64,000 nt of DNA. It comes from Pseudomonadota bacterium. Lineage in GTDB: Bacteria; Pseudomonadota; Gammaproteobacteria; Burkholderiales; Burkholderiaceae_C. Location of the stretch: contig JAIUPH010000011.1 in assembly GCA_020161065.1 (NCBI GenBank), positions 62,001-126,000 of the forward strand. Reading direction: 5' to 3'. Shown here one piece after another: positions 52,590-62,628 of the stretch (position 1 is its first letter; each line of letters begins with the position of its first letter). Made by a program: the position numbers and the translations under genes. The notes beneath the pieces were generated by a model. That model saw nothing but the letters and a program-made list of their open reading frames with translations, did no database searches and was not told the origin of the DNA.

Positions 52590-55500
52590 TCATTGTGCGG
52601 CAACCGGCGCCAGCCCCGGCGGCGCCGGCGCGGCTTCGCGCTGCACGCTGGGGGCGCGCAACTGCACGCGCGCGACGACCTCGGCGCCCTGCTGCTGCAG
52701 GGTCAGCGTGGCGCTGCGGCGCGGCAGCAGCGCGCGCGCCAGGCCCAGCCCCGACAGGCTGCCCGGGAAGCGCGCCAGGTCGAAGCCCGGCGGCAGCAGC
52801 CCGCGGTTGGCGATGGTGATGCTGACCAGCGGGCCTTCGTCCACCGCCGTCTCGCAGCGCACGCCCTCGCCGCGGCCGTGCTTGACGGCGTTGGTCAGCA
52901 GCTCGTTGAGCGTCAGCGCGATCGGGATCGACTCGGCCTCGGGCATCACCCAGTGGCCGGCCTCGTCGGAGGTGCGCACCTCGATTTCGCGGCCGAAGGT
53001 GCGCTGCACCGAGGCCGCGATGGCCTGCAGCACGTGCGCCACGTGCAGCGGCCCGCCGGCGCCGACCTGCAGCCCGTAGACCTGGGCGATGGCCTGCACC
53101 TGGCTCACCGCCTCGGCCAGCATGGCGCCGGCGCCGGGGTGGCGCTCGGCGTGCTGCTGCAGCAGCCCGGCCACGCCCTGCAGGTTGTTCTTGATGCGGT
53201 GGTGCACCTCGCGCACCAGCACCTCGCGCTGGGCGATCGCGGCCTGCAGCCGCGCCTGCTCGGCGGCGCGCTGCTCGGTGACGTCGCTGGCCACCAGCAG
53301 CAGTTGCGGCGCCACCTCGGCGCTGGGTGCCAGCGTCACGATGCGCACGTCCCACACGCCGGCGCCGGCCTCGGCCTCGTCGCGCCATTCGTGGCGCTGC
53401 ACGGCCTCGTCGCGGCAGCGCGTCAGCCAGCCGGCCAGCGCCAGCGCCTTGGCCGCCGGGCAGCATTCGTCCGGGGCACGGCCGACCACCAGTTCCGACG
53501 CGCGGCCGAAGAAGGTGCCGGCCATCTGGTTGAGCTGCAGCACGCGCAGGCTGCGCGCGTCGAACAGCGCCATCGCCAGCGGCGCCGTCTCGATCATGCG
53601 CTGCAGCGAAGCCTGGGCCTGCGCGATGCTGACCTCGGCCTGGCGGCGGCGCTCGATGTCGAGCAGCGCGAAGGTCAGCTGGCCGTGCGCCTGCGGGTGC
53701 GCGCGCGCGGTGACGACGGCATTGCCGACCACCCAGAACTCGCGCCCGTCGCGCGCCTTCAGCCGGCATTCGAAGGTCTCGGACTGCCCTTCAGCCAGGC
53801 GCTGCAGCCAGTCGGTGCGGCGCAGCGGGTGGTCGGGCTCGGGCGTCGCGGCGATGCTGATCGCCTCGCCGACGAAGTCGGCCAGCTCGCCGCCGAACAT
53901 GCGCCGCGCCGAACGGTTCATCCATTCGATGCCGCCGTCGCCGACGGTGACGATGCCGACCAGCACCGAGTCGAGCAGCGCGCGCGTGCGCTCGGCCTGG
54001 CCGGCCAGGCTTTCGCGGGCGCGGTAGCGCTCGTCGACGTCGACGTAGGAGCAGATCACGCCGGCCTCGGGGTCGGCGGCGTCCACCGGGCGCGCCGCCA
54101 CCTGCACCCACAGCAGGCTGCCGTCGCGGCGGCGCAGCCGGCGCTCGGCGCTGTAGCGGCCCTGCTGGCGCAGCGAGCGCGCCATCGAGGTCTCGAACTC
54201 CACGCACTCGCGCGCGTCGGCGTGCAGCTCCAGCCCGTCCAGCGCCGTCAGCTCGGGCGGCGCGTAGCCGGTGAGCGCGGCCATCGCCTGGTTGGCGCGC
54301 TCGATGCGGCGGCCGCGCATGTAGACGATGCCGACGTCGGACAGGCTGAACATCAGCTCGCGCTCGCGGCCCACGGTCTCCAGGTCGGCCTGCTGCGACT
54401 TCAGGCGCGAGATGTCGGTCAGCACCGCCACCGCCTCGGGCGCGCCGGCGTGCGAATCCTCGGCGCGGCGCAGCGACAGCGTGAACCACACGGCGCTGCC
54501 GTCGCCGCCGGGCGCCTCGCCGCCGGGCAGCTCGGCCTCGAAGGCCTGGCCCTCGGCCAGCGCAGCGGCGGCCTGCTGCACCACGGCGGCGGCCTGCGGC
54601 GGCAGCGCGGCGAACAGGCCTTCGAAGCTGGCGCCGGCGGCGCCGCCGGGCGGCAGCCGCAGCATGCGCTCGAAGCGGCGGTTGCAGCGCACCAGCATCG
54701 CCCCGCGCAGGTAGGCGATGCCGGCGGTGGATCCGTCGAGGATGCTCGACAGCTCGCGCAGCAACTGCTCGTTGTGGCGGCGCGCGCGTTCCTGCTCGGT
54801 GATGTCGAGCGTGACGACCGAGGTCGCCGGGCGGTCGCTGCCGGCCGTGCCGGGCAGCGCGCCGGGCTCGACGCGGGTCAGCAGCCAGCGCTGGCCCAGC
54901 TCGGGGTGGCGCACGGCAAAGCGCACCTCGGCGCGCTCGCCCTGGCGCAGCGCGCGCTGCAGCCTTTCGTACTCGGGCAGCGAGTCGGCCTCCACCAGGT
55001 CGCGGCCGATGCCCAGCAGCCCGGCGCCGGCCGCCGGCGCCGGCGCCGGCACGCCGCCGCCCTGGCGCGCGCGCAGCGGCGCCAGCCAGCCGCGGCCGGG
55101 GTCGTAGGTGGCGACGCCGACGCTGGCGGTGTGCATCAGCGCGCCCATCTCCAACTGCGCGAGGTCGCGCTCTTCCTCGGCGCTGCGGTCTTCCACCACG
55201 GCCATGTAGCGGCGCTCGCCGCCCAGCGTGGCAAAGCTCGACAGCCGCGCGCTCAGGCGCCGGCGGCGGCCGCCGGAGAGCCGCACCGAGGCCTGCTGCT
55301 CCAGCGGCGGCGCGCCGGGCACCAGCTCGGGCAGCGGCGCGCCGCGCTGCCAGGCGAGCAGGTCCTGCAGTTCCTGCGGCGCGTCGGACAGCATCACCGG
55401 CACCTGCTCGACCAGCAGCTCGAAGGCGGGGTTGGAGCGCACGATGAGCCCGGCGTGGTCGAACACCAGCATGCCCGCCGGGCTCAGGTCGAACCATTGC

Positions 55501-56291
55501 GCCAGCTCGTGCAGCGAGCGCTCGGCCTGGGCGCGCGCCAGGTGCTCGCCGGTGGCGTCCTGCAGCAGTTCGAGCAGCAGGCGCTGGCCGCCGGCCTCGA
55601 TGGGGTACAGCGCCGAGCGGAACCAGCGCTCGGCGCCGCTGGTGTGCAGCAGCCGGCGCTCGATCAGCGTCGCCACCTGGCCGGCGGCCGGCGCGTCGCC
55701 GAGGGCGCGGCGCGCGGCGAGCAGCAGTTCCTGGTCTTCGGGCGCGGCCAGCAGCACGAGGTCTTGGCCGAGCAGCGCCGTGCGCGCGCGGCCGCTGAAG
55801 GCGACGAAGGCCTCGTTGGCGTCGACGATGCGGTGCGCGCGGTCGTGCAGCAGCGCCGGGAACGGCGAGGCCCACAGCATGCGCAGCAGCTCGCCTTGCG
55901 CCGCCGGGCTGCCGGGCGCGGCGCCGGCGTCCAGCGCCGTCAGCCGCGTCGCCAGCGGCGCCGCCAGCGCCTGCAGGCGCAGCAGCCGCAAAGCGCCGGC
56001 GCCGCGGTTGATGGCGCGCAGCAGCCCGGCGTCGCCGGCTTCCAGCAGCGTCTCGCTGCGGGCTTCGCCCTGTGCCGCGAACCAGCGCGCCAGCTCTTGG
56101 CCCAGCGGCGCCAGCACCTCGGTGGCCGGCGTGCCGGGCGGCGCCTGCAGGTTGAGCAGCGCGCGCGCCGCCGCGTTGGCGCCCAGCAGCAGCAGGCGTT
56201 GCGGCGCGAACCACAGCAGCGGCTCGGCGACCTCGTCCAGCAAGTCGGCCGGGACGTCCCTCGTCGGTGGCGTGGGGCTGCCGGGCGTCAC
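52590..56291 (-). CDS. Multi-PAS HisKA_2/HWE-type sensor histidine kinase
   Basis: Cytosolic sensor kinase of 1233 residues without membrane segments. About seven to eight PAS modules (starting near residues 20, 130, 255, 380, 510, 650, 775 and 900; e.g. LASPFPALL-like, [37 protein letters not shown]), then the HisKA_2 H-box [12 protein letters not shown] at about 1025 and an HATPase domain ([14 protein letters not shown]). GTG start 2 bases from the HDOD gene stop, so coupled. It would phosphorylate the adjacent ANTAR regulator. The number of PAS modules suggests integration of several redox or ligand signals. Confidence 0.9.
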   Translation of the reverse strand: MTPGSPTPPTRDVPADLLDEVAEPLLWFAPQRLLLLGANAAARALLNLQAPPGTPATEVLAPLGQELARWFAAQGEARSETLLEAGDAGLLRAINRGAGALRLLRLQALAAPLATRLTALDAGAAPGSPAAQGELLRMLWASPFPALLHDRAHRIVDANEAFVAFSGRARTALLGQDLVLLAAPEDQELLLAARRALGDAPAAGQVATLIERRLLHTSGAERWFRSALYPIEAGGQRLLLELLQDATGEHLARAQAERSLHELAQWFDLSPAGMLVFDHAGLIVRSNPAFELLVEQVPVMLSDAPQELQDLLAWQRGAPLPELVPGAPPLEQQASVRLSGGRRRRLSARLSSFATLGGERRYMAVVEDRSAEEERDLAQLEMGALMHTASVGVATYDPGRGWLAPLRARQGGGVPAPAPAAGAGLLGIGRDLVEADSLPEYERLQRALRQGERAEVRFAVRHPELGQRWLLTRVEPGALPGTAGSDRPATSVVTLDITEQERARRHNEQLLRELSSILDGSTAGIAYLRGAMLVRCNRRFERMLRLPPGGAAGASFEGLFAALPPQAAAVVQQAAAALAEGQAFEAELPGGEAPGGDGSAVWFTLSLRRAEDSHAGAPEAVAVLTDISRLKSQQADLETVGRERELMFSLSDVGIVYMRGRRIERANQAMAALTGYAPPELTALDGLELHADARECVEFETSMARSLRQQGRYSAERRLRRRDGSLLWVQVAARPVDAADPEAGVICSYVDVDERYRARESLAGQAERTRALLDSVLVGIVTVGDGGIEWMNRSARRMFGGELADFVGEAISIAATPEPDHPLRRTDWLQRLAEGQSETFECRLKARDGREFWVVGNAVVTARAHPQAHGQLTFALLDIERRRQAEVSIAQAQASLQRMIETAPLAMALFDARSLRVLQLNQMAGTFFGRASELVVGRAPDECCPAAKALALAGWLTRCRDEAVQRHEWRDEAEAGAGVWDVRIVTLAPSAEVAPQLLLVASDVTEQRAAEQARLQAAIAQREVLVREVHHRIKNNLQGVAGLLQQHAERHPGAGAMLAEAVSQVQAIAQVYGLQVGAGGPLHVAHVLQAIAASVQRTFGREIEVRTSDEAGHWVMPEAESIPIALTLNELLTNAVKHGRGEGVRCETAVDEGPLVSITIANRGLLPPGFDLARFPGSLSGLGLARALLPRRSATLTLQQQGAEVVARVQLRAPSVQREAAPAPPGLAPVAAQ

Positions 56292-56292
56292 G

Positions 56293-57525
56293 TCATTCGA
56301 GCTGCGCCGCCGAGGCCAGCGCCGACAGCAGCGCGCGGTTGACTTCCGACACGCCGAGCAGCAGCCGGTCGGCATGCTCGCGGATGTCGATCAGCGATTC
56401 CTGCTCGATCGCCTGCACCAGCTCCAGATAGGGCAGGAAGGGCCCGTCCTCGCCGAGCAGCGCCTGGCGCACGCGCTCGGCCACCGGCACCTGGCGCAGC
56501 AGCTCGGCAAAGGGCTGGCCGAGCAACCGGTCGAGCAGCGAGAACACGCCGCAGATGAACAGCTCGCCGCGCAACTCGGCGTCGCCGCTGCCCTTGACCA
56601 GCTCTTCCATGATCAGCCCGCGGCGCACGGCCGCGAACATCACCGGCTTCATGTTGACGTCCTTGCTGGCCGAGGCCAGCAGCAGCGCCAGCCAGCGCTT
56701 GAGCTTCTGGTAGCCGAGGATCATCAACGCGTGGCGGAACGAGCCGATCTCGACCGACAGCCCGAAGCCGGGCGAGTTGATGTAGCGGATCAACCGGAAG
56801 GCCAGCGTCGGGTCGTTCTTCAGCACCGCTTCGAGCCGCTCGACCGGCTCTTCGCGGTCGACGCGGTTGATCAGCTCCAGGATCACTTGCAGCTCCGGCG
56901 CCACCGCCTTCTTGCCGCTGCCCGGCGGCGGCGGCGCGCCCAGCGGCCAACCGGCCACGGCGACGCAGCCGGACTTGAAGGCGGCGTCGACCTCGCCGCT
57001 GCTGCGCACGCCTTCGCGCAGGCGCGGCAGGCCCGGCGACGCCGCAGCACCGGCGTCTTCGACCTGCAGCGCGAAGGCGCCTTCCAGCGCCGGCGGCAGC
57101 GGCTCGCGCGGCCGGCCCTTCAGCGCCATGCTGCCGCCGGCCTCGGCCAGCGCCTGCGCGGAGACGGCCATCAGCGGGTCGGCCAGCGTGAAGGCCGGCA
57201 CCTCGATCATGAAGCGCGGCAGCGCCGGCGCGTTGAGCAGCGCCAGCAGCATCGAATCGCCCGCGGCATTGAGCAGCAGCGGAATGCCGCCGATGCCGGC
57301 GCCGTTGGCACTGGCGCTGCCGTCCATCGGCCGCATGCGCAGCGACAGCGCGGCACCGCTCTCGGGCCACACCTCGGACAGCAGTTGCATCAGCTCGGTG
57401 CCGTCGACGGCGGCCTCGGGCTGGCCGGCGGCCAGCGTCAGCCGGGTGGCAACCACCGAACGCTGGCGGTCGATGACGGCGCTGTAGCCCAGCACCAGCC
57501 GGGCGAGAAGGGGGTGATCTTGCAT
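56293..57525 (-). CDS. HDOD-domain signalling protein with degenerate EAL-like N-terminus
   Basis: Protein of 410 residues. The C-terminal half (about 205-400) is [37 protein letters not shown], and [13 protein letters not shown]. The N-terminal part ([21 protein letters not shown]) resembles the start of EAL domains of YuxH-type proteins but the EAL Glu-Ala-Leu is replaced (ATRL), so it should not cleave c-di-GMP. Probably a scaffold or c-di-GMP-linked signalling protein. It lies 12 bases after flgL, i.e. at the end of the flagellar operon on the same strand. Confidence 0.85.
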   Translation of the reverse strand: MQDHPLLARLVLGYSAVIDRQRSVVATRLTLAAGQPEAAVDGTELMQLLSEVWPESGAALSLRMRPMDGSASANGAGIGGIPLLLNAAGDSMLLALLNAPALPRFMIEVPAFTLADPLMAVSAQALAEAGGSMALKGRPREPLPPALEGAFALQVEDAGAAASPGLPRLREGVRSSGEVDAAFKSGCVAVAGWPLGAPPPPGSGKKAVAPELQVILELINRVDREEPVERLEAVLKNDPTLAFRLIRYINSPGFGLSVEIGSFRHALMILGYQKLKRWLALLLASASKDVNMKPVMFAAVRRGLIMEELVKGSGDAELRGELFICGVFSLLDRLLGQPFAELLRQVPVAERVRQALLGEDGPFLPYLELVQAIEQESLIDIREHADRLLLGVSEVNRALLSALASAAQLE

Positions 57526-57537
57526 GGAGCGCCGGCC

Positions 57538-58467
57538 TCAGCCGCTGATGTAATTGAACAGCGACATGCGCTGCACGAGCGAATAGGCCTTCAAGGCCGC
57601 ATCGTAGCCGGTTTGCTGGTTCTGGAAGTCCGAGATCGCCTGCACCATGTCAAGGTCCTCGGCGTTCGATTTCTCGGTCTGCGAGGCCAGCTTGCTGTCG
57701 GCGATGCGCTGCTCGAGCTGGTCCATGCGGTTGAGCGCCTCGCCGGCGCGGGCGCGCACGGCCAGCAGGTGGTTGTTGAAGGTGTCGAGGTCGCTGATGC
57801 CGGTCTTCACCGCGGCGGCCACGTCCTGGCTGCTGACGCCGGGGGCCGACAGGCTGTTGATGGCCGTGTCCAGCACCTTGAAGATCGACAGCGGCGGGTC
57901 GCCGGCGTTGGTGCCCGGCGCCTGCAGCCAGGCCTGCTGGCCGTCGATCGAGGTGCTGAGCGTCGATTCGGTGGCCACCAGCGTGTCGCCGGCCGAGCCC
58001 TGGTAGGTGACGCCGGTGGCGCCGTCGACGAAGGGCGGCGACGAAGCGCCCTGCCCGCCGAACAGGTAGGCGCCCGAGCCGTCGGTGCGGTTGGCCACGC
58101 CGAGCAACTGGTCGCGCAGGCCCTTGATCTTGTCGGCCAGGTTGGCGCGCTCGCTGTCGGTGTAGGTGGCGTTGCCCATGCCCACCAGCGCCTCGCGCGA
58201 TTGCTGCAGCAGCTCGCCGGCGTCGCTGAGCGCCGACTCCGACAACTGCGTGCTGCTGCGCGCCGCCTGCAGCGCGCGCTTTTGCGCATCGGCCTTGGCC
58301 ATGGCGGCCAGCGCGCGCTCGGCGGTGGCCGCGGCCACCGGGTCGTCGCTGGGCTTGGACACGCGCTTGCCGCTGGTGAGCTGCTCCTGCGTGGTCTGCA
58401 GCGAGCGCTGGCGCGTCTGCAGCTGGTTGATGGTGTTCTGGTAGGCGCTGTAGGTGGCGACGCGCAT
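57538..58467 (-). CDS. flgL: Flagellar hook-filament junction protein FlgL
   Basis: HAP3, 309 residues, joins hook to filament. Flagellin-like N-terminus (ATYSAYQNTINQLQTRQ, GKRVSKPSDDP) and C-terminal helix (LVQRMSLFNYI). Last of the flg genes; 38 bases after flgK. Confidence 0.95.
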   Translation of the reverse strand: MRVATYSAYQNTINQLQTRQRSLQTTQEQLTSGKRVSKPSDDPVAAATAERALAAMAKADAQKRALQAARSSTQLSESALSDAGELLQQSREALVGMGNATYTDSERANLADKIKGLRDQLLGVANRTDGSGAYLFGGQGASSPPFVDGATGVTYQGSAGDTLVATESTLSTSIDGQQAWLQAPGTNAGDPPLSIFKVLDTAINSLSAPGVSSQDVAAAVKTGISDLDTFNNHLLAVRARAGEALNRMDQLEQRIADSKLASQTEKSNAEDLDMVQAISDFQNQQTGYDAALKAYSLVQRMSLFNYISG

Positions 58468-58505
58468 GAAAAGGTCTCCGGTGCGGGCGGTCGGCTGCGG
58501 CGGGA

Positions 58506-60521
58506 TCAGCCGGCGATGTCGAGCAGGTCCTTGAACACGGCCTGGGCGATCTGCAGCACCTTGGCCGCCGCCTGGTAGCTTTGCTGGAACTGGATCAGCC
58601 GCGCGGCTTCCTCGTCGAGGTTGACGCCGGTCTTCGAGGTCTTGGCGTTGTCGGCCGCCGTCGAGCGGGCGGCCGAGATGGCGGCCGTGGAGTTGGCGCC
58701 CTGCGTGCGCACGCCGATGTCCGACAGCGAGGCGATGAAGCTCTCGGTGAAGCTCAAGCCCCCGCTCGTCTGGCCGCTGGGCAGTTCGGTCAGGCCGACC
58801 AGGTTGAGCGAGTCCAGCGCGTTCATCGCCAGCGCGTTGCCGTTGTTGTTGCTGGCGTCGGTGGTCGGCGCGATGACGATCTTGTCGCCGGCGGCGGGCA
58901 CGCCGCCGAGCTGGATCTTGAAGCCGTTGATGTCGGGCTCGCCGCTGGCCGGCGCCGCTTCGCCCGGCGTCCAGGTGCCGCTGCCCGAGCCGATCAGGAT
59001 GCCGCCGCTGTCGCGCAGCTCCCAGGTGTAGTCCATCTTCGACGGGTCGCTCGACGGCCCGGTGAAGGTGAGCGTGGCGGTGGCCGTCGGGTCGACCGGC
59101 GTCGAGGTCATGGTCAGCGAGCTGACCGCCGCGGTGCCGGTGTTGGCGCTGTCGGTGCTGGGCACGAAGGGCGACGCGGCGGCCACGTCCAGCGGGTCGG
59201 ACAGCAGCCGCTGCATGCCGCCGGCGGCGCGCGTCACCGGCTGCAGCAAGAAGCGCTCGCCGGCCGACGGCCCGCTGTTGAAGTGCACCACGAAGCCGTC
59301 GACCTGCTGGCCGTCGACCACCGCAATCGGCGCCGAGCCGTCGTCGGGCGAGCGCTTCAGCTGCCACTGGCCGGCGTTGTTGGGGTCCTCGCGCAGCTCG
59401 TATTCGGCGGCCTTCAGCTGGCTGGCGTCGACCACCTCGATCGACACGTTGCTCGTGTACTGGCCGCTGGCGTTCTTCAGGTTGGTGGTGGCCGGCATCA
59501 CCTGCGCCTGGGTGGCGGCGGTGAAGCCGAACATCGCCTTCGAGGCCACGCTGCCCACCGGCGGCTGCAGGTTCAGGCCCAGCATCTGCTGGTCGTTGAC
59601 GGCCGCGGCCAGCGCCTGGCTGAGCTGGCCCAGCTGCACCTGGCCGGCCACCAGGTCTTCGTCCTGGAACTTCAGCAGCCCGGCGATGCGGCCACCGCCC
59701 AGCGAATCGGTGCTCAGCGGACGCACCGTCGAGCCCTCGCTGATGGCCACCGCCGAGCGCGAGCCGTCGAAGGTGCTGTGCACGACCTCCAGCTTCTCGG
59801 CCACCGCGCCCAGCACCAGGCGCTGGCCGCCGCCGATGAACACGCCCACGCTGCCGTCGTCGGCCGCGATGGTGCTCACCTGCACGTGTTCGCTCAGCTG
59901 CGAGAGCAGTTGCTCGCGCTGGTCGAGCAGGTCGTTGGCGTCGTGCCCGAGGCCGCGCGCGGCGGAGATTTCCTTGTTGACCTTGGCGATGCTCGAGGCC
60001 AGGCTATTGACCGCACTGACCGACGACTGCAGGTCCTGGTTGACCTGCGTCTGCAGCGTGGTGAGCTGGGTGCCGGCCTCGTTGAAGCGCAGCGCCAAGT
60101 CTTGCGCCCGCGCCAGCACCACGCTGCGCGAGGCGCTGTCCGACGGGTGGCTGGCCAGGTCGGACAGCGACGAGAAGAATTGCGAGATCGAGTTGCCGAT
60201 GCCGGTCTCGCCGCTCTGGAACACGCTTTGCAGCTGCGTCAGCCGTTCGCTGCGCACCGCGTCCATCGACGCCAGCGCCTTGGCGCTGGCCGCCTCGCGC
60301 GTGAGGAAGGCGTCCTGCGAGCGCTGCACGCCCGCGATCTTGACGCCGGCGCCGAAGTAGCCCTGGCTGGTGCCCTGCCCCTGCGCGGTGGCCAGCAGCG
60401 TGGTCTGGCGCGAGTAGCCCTCGACGCCGGCATTGGCGATGTTGTTGCCGGTGGTCTGCATCGAGGCGTAGCTCGCGGCCATCGCGCGCACGCCGATCGA
60501 AAGCAGTGAGGTGGTGCCCAT
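58506..60521 (-). CDS. flgK: Flagellar hook-associated protein FlgK
   Basis: HAP1, 671 residues, between hook and FlgL. N-terminal rod-like motif (LLSIGVRAMAASYASMQTTGNNIANAGVEGYSR) and C-terminal coiled region (NLDEEAARLIQFQQSYQAAAKVLQ). Larger than E. coli FlgK (547) by an expanded surface domain around 330-560 with Ig-like repeats (TATATLTFTG). Confidence 0.96.
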   Translation of the reverse strand: MGTTSLLSIGVRAMAASYASMQTTGNNIANAGVEGYSRQTTLLATAQGQGTSQGYFGAGVKIAGVQRSQDAFLTREAASAKALASMDAVRSERLTQLQSVFQSGETGIGNSISQFFSSLSDLASHPSDSASRSVVLARAQDLALRFNEAGTQLTTLQTQVNQDLQSSVSAVNSLASSIAKVNKEISAARGLGHDANDLLDQREQLLSQLSEHVQVSTIAADDGSVGVFIGGGQRLVLGAVAEKLEVVHSTFDGSRSAVAISEGSTVRPLSTDSLGGGRIAGLLKFQDEDLVAGQVQLGQLSQALAAAVNDQQMLGLNLQPPVGSVASKAMFGFTAATQAQVMPATTNLKNASGQYTSNVSIEVVDASQLKAAEYELREDPNNAGQWQLKRSPDDGSAPIAVVDGQQVDGFVVHFNSGPSAGERFLLQPVTRAAGGMQRLLSDPLDVAAASPFVPSTDSANTGTAAVSSLTMTSTPVDPTATATLTFTGPSSDPSKMDYTWELRDSGGILIGSGSGTWTPGEAAPASGEPDINGFKIQLGGVPAAGDKIVIAPTTDASNNNGNALAMNALDSLNLVGLTELPSGQTSGGLSFTESFIASLSDIGVRTQGANSTAAISAARSTAADNAKTSKTGVNLDEEAARLIQFQQSYQAAAKVLQIAQAVFKDLLDIAG

Positions 60522-60537
60522 GGCGAGTTCCCCGTCG

Positions 60538-61413
60538 TCAGGCGCTGGCCGAGCGCTGCAGGCGCAGCGTCGTGTTGATCACGCGGGTCAGCTTCTCGGC
60601 GTAGGCCGGATCGGTGGCATAACCCGCTTTCTGCAGGCCTTGCGCGAAGCCCGCGGCGCTGCTGCCCTTGGCCACCACGTTGGCGTAGCGCGGGCTGTCC
60701 TTGATCAGCTTGGCGTAGTCGGCGAACGATTCCGCGTGGCTGGCATAGGCGCGGAACTTGGCCGTCACCTTGCGCGCCACGCCGCCAATGTATTCGGTGG
60801 TGGTGACCTCGGCCACCGGGCCGTTCCAGTTGGCGCCGGCCTTGATGCCGAACAGGTTGTTGGCCGGCGTGCCGTCGGCGTGCTTGATCTCCTTGCGGCC
60901 CCAGCCGGTCTCGTGCGCGGCCTGGGCGATCATGAAGGCCGCCGGGATGCCGGTGGCGCTTTCCGCCTGCGCGGCTGCCTCGGTATGTTGTTGCACGAAG
61001 CCGGCGGCGCTTTTCTCGGGGATCTTCACCGCCTTGTCCAGCCGGTCCAGCGGCTGCGCCGTGGTGTTGGCCGTGGCCTTGGCGCCGGTGGCCGGAATCG
61101 GCCCGGGCGACAAGCCCATCTGCCGTTCCAGCTGCTTCATGATGGCGTCCGACAGCCCGCCCTTCATGCCCGACAGGCTGGTCGCCATCTGGCTGTCCAG
61201 CATCTCGGTGCCCAGCTTGCTGCCCTGGTTGTCGAGCATGCCGCTGTCCAGCGTGGTGGCGCGCATGCTTTTCATCAGCTCCTGCATGAACAGCGATTCG
61301 AACTGGCGCGCCGCCTCGCGCACCGCCGCCTTGGGGTCGCGCGCGGCCGTGCCCTTCAGCGCGTTCAGCGACGTCGCGTCGTAGCCCAGGCGGTTGGTCG
61401 GTGCGACGGCCAT
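60538..61413 (-). CDS. flgJ: Flagellar rod-assembly protein/peptidoglycan hydrolase FlgJ
   Basis: Bifunctional protein of 291 residues: N-terminal rod-cap domain (ARQFESLFMQELMKSMR, about 35-100) and C-terminal glucosaminidase (about 140-290) with catalytic Glu in AQAAHETGWG and LFGIKAG. It opens peptidoglycan for the rod. 12 bases after flgI. Confidence 0.95.
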   Translation of the reverse strand: MAVAPTNRLGYDATSLNALKGTAARDPKAAVREAARQFESLFMQELMKSMRATTLDSGMLDNQGSKLGTEMLDSQMATSLSGMKGGLSDAIMKQLERQMGLSPGPIPATGAKATANTTAQPLDRLDKAVKIPEKSAAGFVQQHTEAAAQAESATGIPAAFMIAQAAHETGWGRKEIKHADGTPANNLFGIKAGANWNGPVAEVTTTEYIGGVARKVTAKFRAYASHAESFADYAKLIKDSPRYANVVAKGSSAAGFAQGLQKAGYATDPAYAEKLTRVINTTLRLQRSASA

Positions 61414-61425
61414 GGCAGCGTCCCG

Positions 61426-62628
61426 TCAGATGACTTCGATTTCGGCGTTGAGCGCGCCGGCGCTCTTGATCGCCTGCAGGATCGCCAGCAGGTCCTGCGG
61501 CGTCGCGCCCAGCGCGTTGAGCGCCTTCACCACCTCGGCCAGCTTGGCACCGGCGGGCAGTTGCACGAGGGCGCCACCCTGCTGGGTGATCGCGATGTCG
61601 CTTTTCTCGCCCTGCACCGTCTGCCCTTGCGACAGCGGGCCCGGCTGGCTGACCACCGGCGTCGAGCTGATGGTGACCGACAGGCTGCCGTGCGCCACCG
61701 CGCAGGGGCCCAGCGTGACCGCTTCGTTGAGCACCACCGAGCCGGTGCGCGCGTTGAGCACGATGCGCGCGGCGCGCTTTTCCAGCTCGACCGGCAGGTT
61801 CTCGATGTCGGCCAGGAAGGCCACCCGCGCATCGGGGTCGGCGGGCACGCGCACCTGCACCACGCGGCCGTCCAGCGCGCTGGCCACGCCGCCCTTGGCC
61901 GCGTTGATGGCCTTGGCCACCGCGCGCGCGGTGGCGAAGTCGTTGCTGTTGAGGTCCAGGCGGATGGTCTCGCCGCGCTGCAGCGGCGTCGGCACCGAGC
62001 GTTCGACGGTGGCGCCTTCGGGGATGCGGCCGGCCGAGAGGTGGTTGATCTGCACCTTCGAACCGCCGGCCGCGGCGCCGGCGCCGCCGACGATCAGGTT
62101 GCCCTGCGCCAGCGCGTAGATCTGGCCGTCGGCGCCCTTCAGCGGCGTGGCGATCAGCGTGCCGCCGCGCAGGCTCTTGGCGTTGCCGATCGAGGCCACC
62201 GCCACGTCCAGCGGCTGGCCCGGCTGCGCGAACGGCGGCAGCGTGGCCGTCACCATCACCGCGGCGACGTTCTTCGATTGCACGGTGACGCCGGCCGGCA
62301 GCGTGACGCCCATCTGCTGCAGCATGGCCTGCAGGCTTTGCGCGGTGAACGGCGCCTGCGTGGTCTGGTCGCCGGTGCCGTCGAGGCCGATCACCAGGCC
62401 CAGGCCCTGCAGCGGGTTGTTGCGCACGCCCTGCACGCTGGCCAGTTCCTTGACGCGGGCAACCGCCGCCTTGGACGGCAGCGGCCACCACAGCGCGGCG
62501 CTGGCCAGCACGAAGGCGATGGCGACCAACAGGCGGAGCCAAGCATCAGCCGCGGATCCGGCTTTGCCGGTTCGCTGGCGGAGCCCCCCTGGGGGGGAGG
62601 CGCCGAAGGCGCTACGGGGGGGGGTCAT
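61426..62628 (-). CDS. flgI: Flagellar P-ring protein FlgI with repeat-encoded N-terminal extension
   Basis: P-ring protein; mature part typical (RVKELASVQGVRNNPLQGLGL..., IGLDGTGD, GNAKSLRGGTL). Signal peptide hydrophobic core VAIAFVLASAALWW, with cleavage near PSKA. From the ATG at 62628, which overlaps the flgH stop (ATGA), the protein is 400 residues with about 33 residues before the hydrophobic core. Residues 3-25 are encoded by a repeat element (62549-62624). A TTG at about 62530 would give a normal 24-residue signal. FlgI itself is certain, the start is not. Confidence 0.93.
   Translation of the reverse strand: MTPPRSAFGASPPGGLRQRTGKAGSAADAWLRLLVAIAFVLASAALWWPLPSKAAVARVKELASVQGVRNNPLQGLGLVIGLDGTGDQTTQAPFTAQSLQAMLQQMGVTLPAGVTVQSKNVAAVMVTATLPPFAQPGQPLDVAVASIGNAKSLRGGTLIATPLKGADGQIYALAQGNLIVGGAGAAAGGSKVQINHLSAGRIPEGATVERSVPTPLQRGETIRLDLNSNDFATARAVAKAINAAKGGVASALDGRVVQVRVPADPDARVAFLADIENLPVELEKRAARIVLNARTGSVVLNEAVTLGPCAVAHGSLSVTISSTPVVSQPGPLSQGQTVQGEKSDIAITQQGGALVQLPAGAKLAEVVKALNALGATPQDLLAILQAIKSAGALNAEIEVI
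62549..62624. repeat. GC-rich triple-hairpin repeat within the 5' end of flgI
   Basis: Three hairpins in series: CCGGC-TTT-GCCGG (62558-62570), CCCCCC-T-GGGGGG (62584-62596) and GCGCC-GAA-GGCGC (62600-62612), ending in a run of nine G. Repeats with this layout (CCCCCCTGGGGGG... GCGCCGAAGGCGC) are scattered through many Burkholderiales genomes, from memory. Here it is in frame with flgI and supplies no stop codon. Confidence 0.7.
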
